This document shows positions 7,870-9,628 of a DNA stretch of 9,628 nt, in pieces. How positions within the stretch are numbered: the first letter of the stretch is position 1; each line of letters begins with the position of its first letter. The notes under the pieces were generated by a model. It was not told where the DNA came from. It made no database searches and saw only the letters and a program-made list of their open reading frames with translations. Source of the stretch: a bacterium (lineage in GTDB: Bacteria > SZUA-79 > Acidulodesulfobacterales > Acidulodesulfobacteraceae); NCBI GenBank assembly GCA_021799935.1, contig JAJYZM010000020.1, positions 1 through 9,628 on the forward strand, read 5' to 3'. A program made the position numbers and the translations under genes.

Positions 7870-8037
7870 ATGAATACTGCAAAAAAATTAATTTACGTTT
7901 TTACGGCTATACTATTAATTGCATTTTTTGTAGCAAATAGCGGCTTGAAATCCGTATATGCAAAAAATGTAAAAAACATAAATAAAAAAGATTCCAGATA
8001 TATATATCCCCCAAATCCCGATTTGGGATTTCAATAA
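7870..8037 (+). pseudogene. Small exported-protein gene truncated by IS insertion
   Basis: The ATG at 7870 has GGAGG 12 nt upstream and opens a 55-codon frame. Residues 1-31 look like a Sec signal peptide: KK at 5-6, a hydrophobic core LIYVFTAILLIAFFVA (7-22), and a likely cleavage site after VYA (29-31). What follows is lysine- and asparagine-rich (KNVKNINKKDSRYIY). From codon 47 on the frame is IS terminal repeat (PPNPDLGFQ) and stops inside the IS at 8035-8037. The native gene thus keeps only about 46 codons here; its remainder should lie beyond the other IS end, outside the window. It starts 42 nt after the fur-like gene and may share its transcript. No function can be assigned. Confidence 0.65.
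8010..8028. repeat. IS left terminal inverted repeat
   Basis: CCCAAATCCCGATTTGGGA pairs with the complement of the right end (CCCCAATCCCGATTTGGGA) with one mismatch. It is also self-complementary: CCCAAATC (8010-8017) pairs with GATTTGGG (8020-8027). Confidence 0.85.
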
Positions 8038-8226
8038 TTCTCTTTTAAGCCTAAATTCTTCATTTTAAAAAATTAAATTATAATAATTTATATTTTTTAA
8101 GGATAAATTATTAGATTTATTTATCGTAAAATAATATCGTAAAAAAATATTTAAAAATATGTAATTTTGGGCATTTTTAAACAAGCCCCTCCTGCAAACT
8201 GTTAAATGCTTACCGATAAAAAATAT
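8038..8226. other. Noncoding left interior of the IS
   Basis: An AT-rich stretch between the left terminal repeat and the transposase stop. A weak hairpin (GGGC at 8168-8171 with GCCC at 8184-8187) could help end transposase transcripts, but it has a 12-nt loop and no clear U-tract. No gene seen. Confidence 0.5.
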
Positions 8227-9486
8227 CTATGCATAAAATATCTTTTGTCTTAAATGTAAGAGGGCAATATATTTATCTAAATCGGTTTTTATTTTCAGGA
8301 TAATATTGCCGGAATGTTTTATTATCTTGCCGGCTATATTTATAAATTTCCACCTGAATGTTTCTATCGTATGTTTTAAAAATAAAGGATTTAATAATTT
8401 CAATCTCACGAAGAGATTATAAGCTATAATACCGATACCGAAATAAACGGCATTTGCCGAATATGTTCCGCACGGCATCTTTTCCATAGAAAACCCGCTT
8501 TTAATCTCTTTATTGAAGTTCTCCGCCTGTCCTCTTTGATTATGCCAGCATAAAACGTCTAAAGGGGTTCCTTCGAGATTGGTTGCTACCGCGTGATAAA
8601 AGTATTGTCCTTCAAAGAGATCTGGCTGTTTCCTGCATTCTCTTTTTATGATAAGCCTGAAGGCTTTATACGTTTTATTCGTGCAGTGGACTACTTCTGC
8701 TACGTCAAAATCCAGTCCCTGAGGTCTTATCCATTCTTTAATAGAGCGGATAGTTTTTTTAACCGAGCTGTCTAAATCCGCAGTTATAGCCCATTTAACA
8801 TTATCCTGCTCTAATATATTTATCAAAGAAGACTGATACGATGCGCTATCCGCCCTGAAATATTTTATTGTTTTGCCGTAGGGCATATTATTCTTGCATT
8901 GATTATAAAAACCTACGTGACCTAAAGCCGGGGATACGTTGCCATCCCTGAACTCGTTGTGCAGGCAGATGCCGTTTTCGAATAAAAACCCGAGCATAGG
9001 CATATAGCCTTTATTATTCTTATAAGTATATAAACAATCCCTTTTTTCCGCTACAATTTCCGTTGCGTCTATATCAAGCGTATAGTTCGTTATATCCTCT
9101 TTTTCCATTATCTTTTTTATTACCTTAGAATTTAATTTCTTTAATCCTTCGATATCTTTTTCTCCTGTTCTTCTTAGCCAGTCCCCTATGGTATCCGGTT
9201 CAGGAATCGTTTTAATGCCGGTAATGCCTAAGAGTTCTTTTTCGTTTTTAAGTTCTCTTATATCGTCAAGGCATGAGCCTCCCGCAGTTAAAAGAAGAAC
9301 CAATGAATTTATAAAAACAGAAGGGTTAAAACCCCTGTTGCTTTTAGGTCTCGTAAGATATTTATCCGCAAGTTCCGTTAAGCCCATATAATGATTATAT
9401 TCTGCAAAAATGGACAATCCGGCTTTAGATGTTAATTTATCTTTCGTCATTTCTAACTTGAAAGGAAATAAAGTTTGTTGTATCAT
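8227..9486 (-). CDS. IS1380-family DDE transposase
   Basis: A 419-residue transposase that would cut and join the terminal repeats of this IS. The RNase H-like core is visible: first acidic strand YTLDIDATEIVAEK (135-148) with D138/D140, second FRADSASYQ (210-218) with D213, and the glutamate in WHNQRGQAENFNKEIKSGF (314-332), E322 being the likely catalytic residue. The N-terminal part (about 30-110, GLTELADKYL and GSCLDDIRELKNEKELLGITG) is typical of the family. The start at 9486 has AGAGGT 6-7 nt upstream. Length and motifs suggest an intact, possibly active enzyme. Its promoter (-10 TATAAT at 9547-9552, minus strand) lies inside the IS, and its ribosome site can pair with upstream sequence in read-through RNA. 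Confidence 0.93.
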   Translation of the reverse strand: MIQQTLFPFKLEMTKDKLTSKAGLSIFAEYNHYMGLTELADKYLTRPKSNRGFNPSVFINSLVLLLTAGGSCLDDIRELKNEKELLGITGIKTIPEPDTIGDWLRRTGEKDIEGLKKLNSKVIKKIMEKEDITNYTLDIDATEIVAEKRDCLYTYKNNKGYMPMLGFLFENGICLHNEFRDGNVSPALGHVGFYNQCKNNMPYGKTIKYFRADSASYQSSLINILEQDNVKWAITADLDSSVKKTIRSIKEWIRPQGLDFDVAEVVHCTNKTYKAFRLIIKRECRKQPDLFEGQYFYHAVATNLEGTPLDVLCWHNQRGQAENFNKEIKSGFSMEKMPCGTYSANAVYFGIGIIAYNLFVRLKLLNPLFLKHTIETFRWKFINIAGKIIKHSGNIILKIKTDLDKYIALLHLRQKIFYA

Positions 9487-9493
9487 TATTAAT

Positions 9494-9581
9494 AACCTCT
9501 TTTTAGTTTTTTTGTTTAACCTTCTTGGTGGCAGGTTTTGTGATATATTATATCACGTAAACACAGAAACTATAAGAGGTT
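9494..9581 (-). promoter_or_regulatory. Transposase promoter, palindrome and ribosome-site-masking arms
   Basis: On the minus strand the order is AACCTCTT (9581-9574), a TATAAT -10 box (9552-9547) inside the palindrome at 9540-9556, then AAGAGGTT (9501-9494) covering the transposase ribosome site. The outer arms are perfectly complementary over 8 bp. RNA started at the internal promoter (about 9539) lacks the first arm, while RNA entering from outside has both. The -35 (TTATAG, 17-nt spacing) is weak. Confidence 0.55.
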
Positions 9582-9609
9582 TTTTGTTATTTTTTTGTAT
9601 ATTATTTAG

Positions 9610-9628
9610 TCCCAAATCGGGATTGGGG
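9610..9628. repeat. IS right terminal inverted repeat (at window edge)
   Basis: TCCCAAATCGGGATTGGGG is the reverse complement of the left repeat at 18 of 19 positions. The true end could extend a base or so beyond the window. Confidence 0.8.

Larger units (their letters stand above)
8010..9628 (-). mobile_element. IS1380-family insertion sequence, about 1.62 kb, complete at both ends
   Basis: One transposase gene is bounded by 19-bp terminal inverted repeats matching at 18 of 19 positions (8010-8028 and 9610-9628). The size is within the usual IS1380 range (about 1.6-1.9 kb). The right end coincides with the last base of the window, so the target duplication (4 bp is usual for the family) cannot be checked. 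The 190 bp between the left repeat and the transposase stop is AT-rich and noncoding, with two TATCGTAAA copies 14 bp apart (8122, 8136). Confidence 0.85.

Overview
The window is AT-rich bacterial DNA carrying most of a molybdenum nitrogen-fixation (nif) locus. It is followed by a Fur-family regulator and an IS1380-type insertion sequence that cuts a small exported-protein gene. The cofactor ligands of NifH, NifD and NifK are those of the Mo enzyme. NifB lacks the C-terminal NifX-like domain, and both nif promoters are sigma-54 type. This fits an anaerobic or microaerophilic Gram-negative-type diazotroph. A little-cultivated delta-proteobacterium-like lineage is a low-confidence guess; the sequence alone does not fix the taxon.

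Layout. On the minus strand, reading from about 5953 down to 1, one apparent operon runs nifH (5707-4847), nifB (4827-3949), a class I SAM-dependent methyltransferase (3976-3200), a nif-type 2[4Fe-4S] ferredoxin (3165-2866), nifD (2821-1385) and nifK (1288 to the window edge, 3' end missing). Gaps are short or overlapping. Two small palindromic repeats sit at the methyltransferase/ferredoxin and nifD/nifK junctions. Diverging on the plus strand are nifV (6178-7323), a fur-like gene (7375-7827) and a small exported-protein gene (7870 onward) broken at about 8010 by the IS (8010-9628).

How it works together. NifH (Fe protein) and NifDK form nitrogenase. NifB builds the FeMo-co precursor, NifV supplies the homocitrate of FeMo-co, and the ferredoxin probably passes electrons to cofactor assembly or to NifH. 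The methyltransferase between nifB and the ferredoxin has no standard nif role and is the least explained protein.

Regulation. The 470-bp gap between nifH and nifV holds two divergent sigma-54 -24/-12 elements, one for each gene. A triplet of GATTAA half-sites with helical phasing lies midway between them, and no classical NifA site (TGT-N10-ACA) is present. The nifH transcript would have a leader of about 245 nt containing a strong intrinsic terminator pointing toward nifH. This suggests attenuation or a sigma-54-dependent small RNA. The nifV transcript would be almost leaderless.
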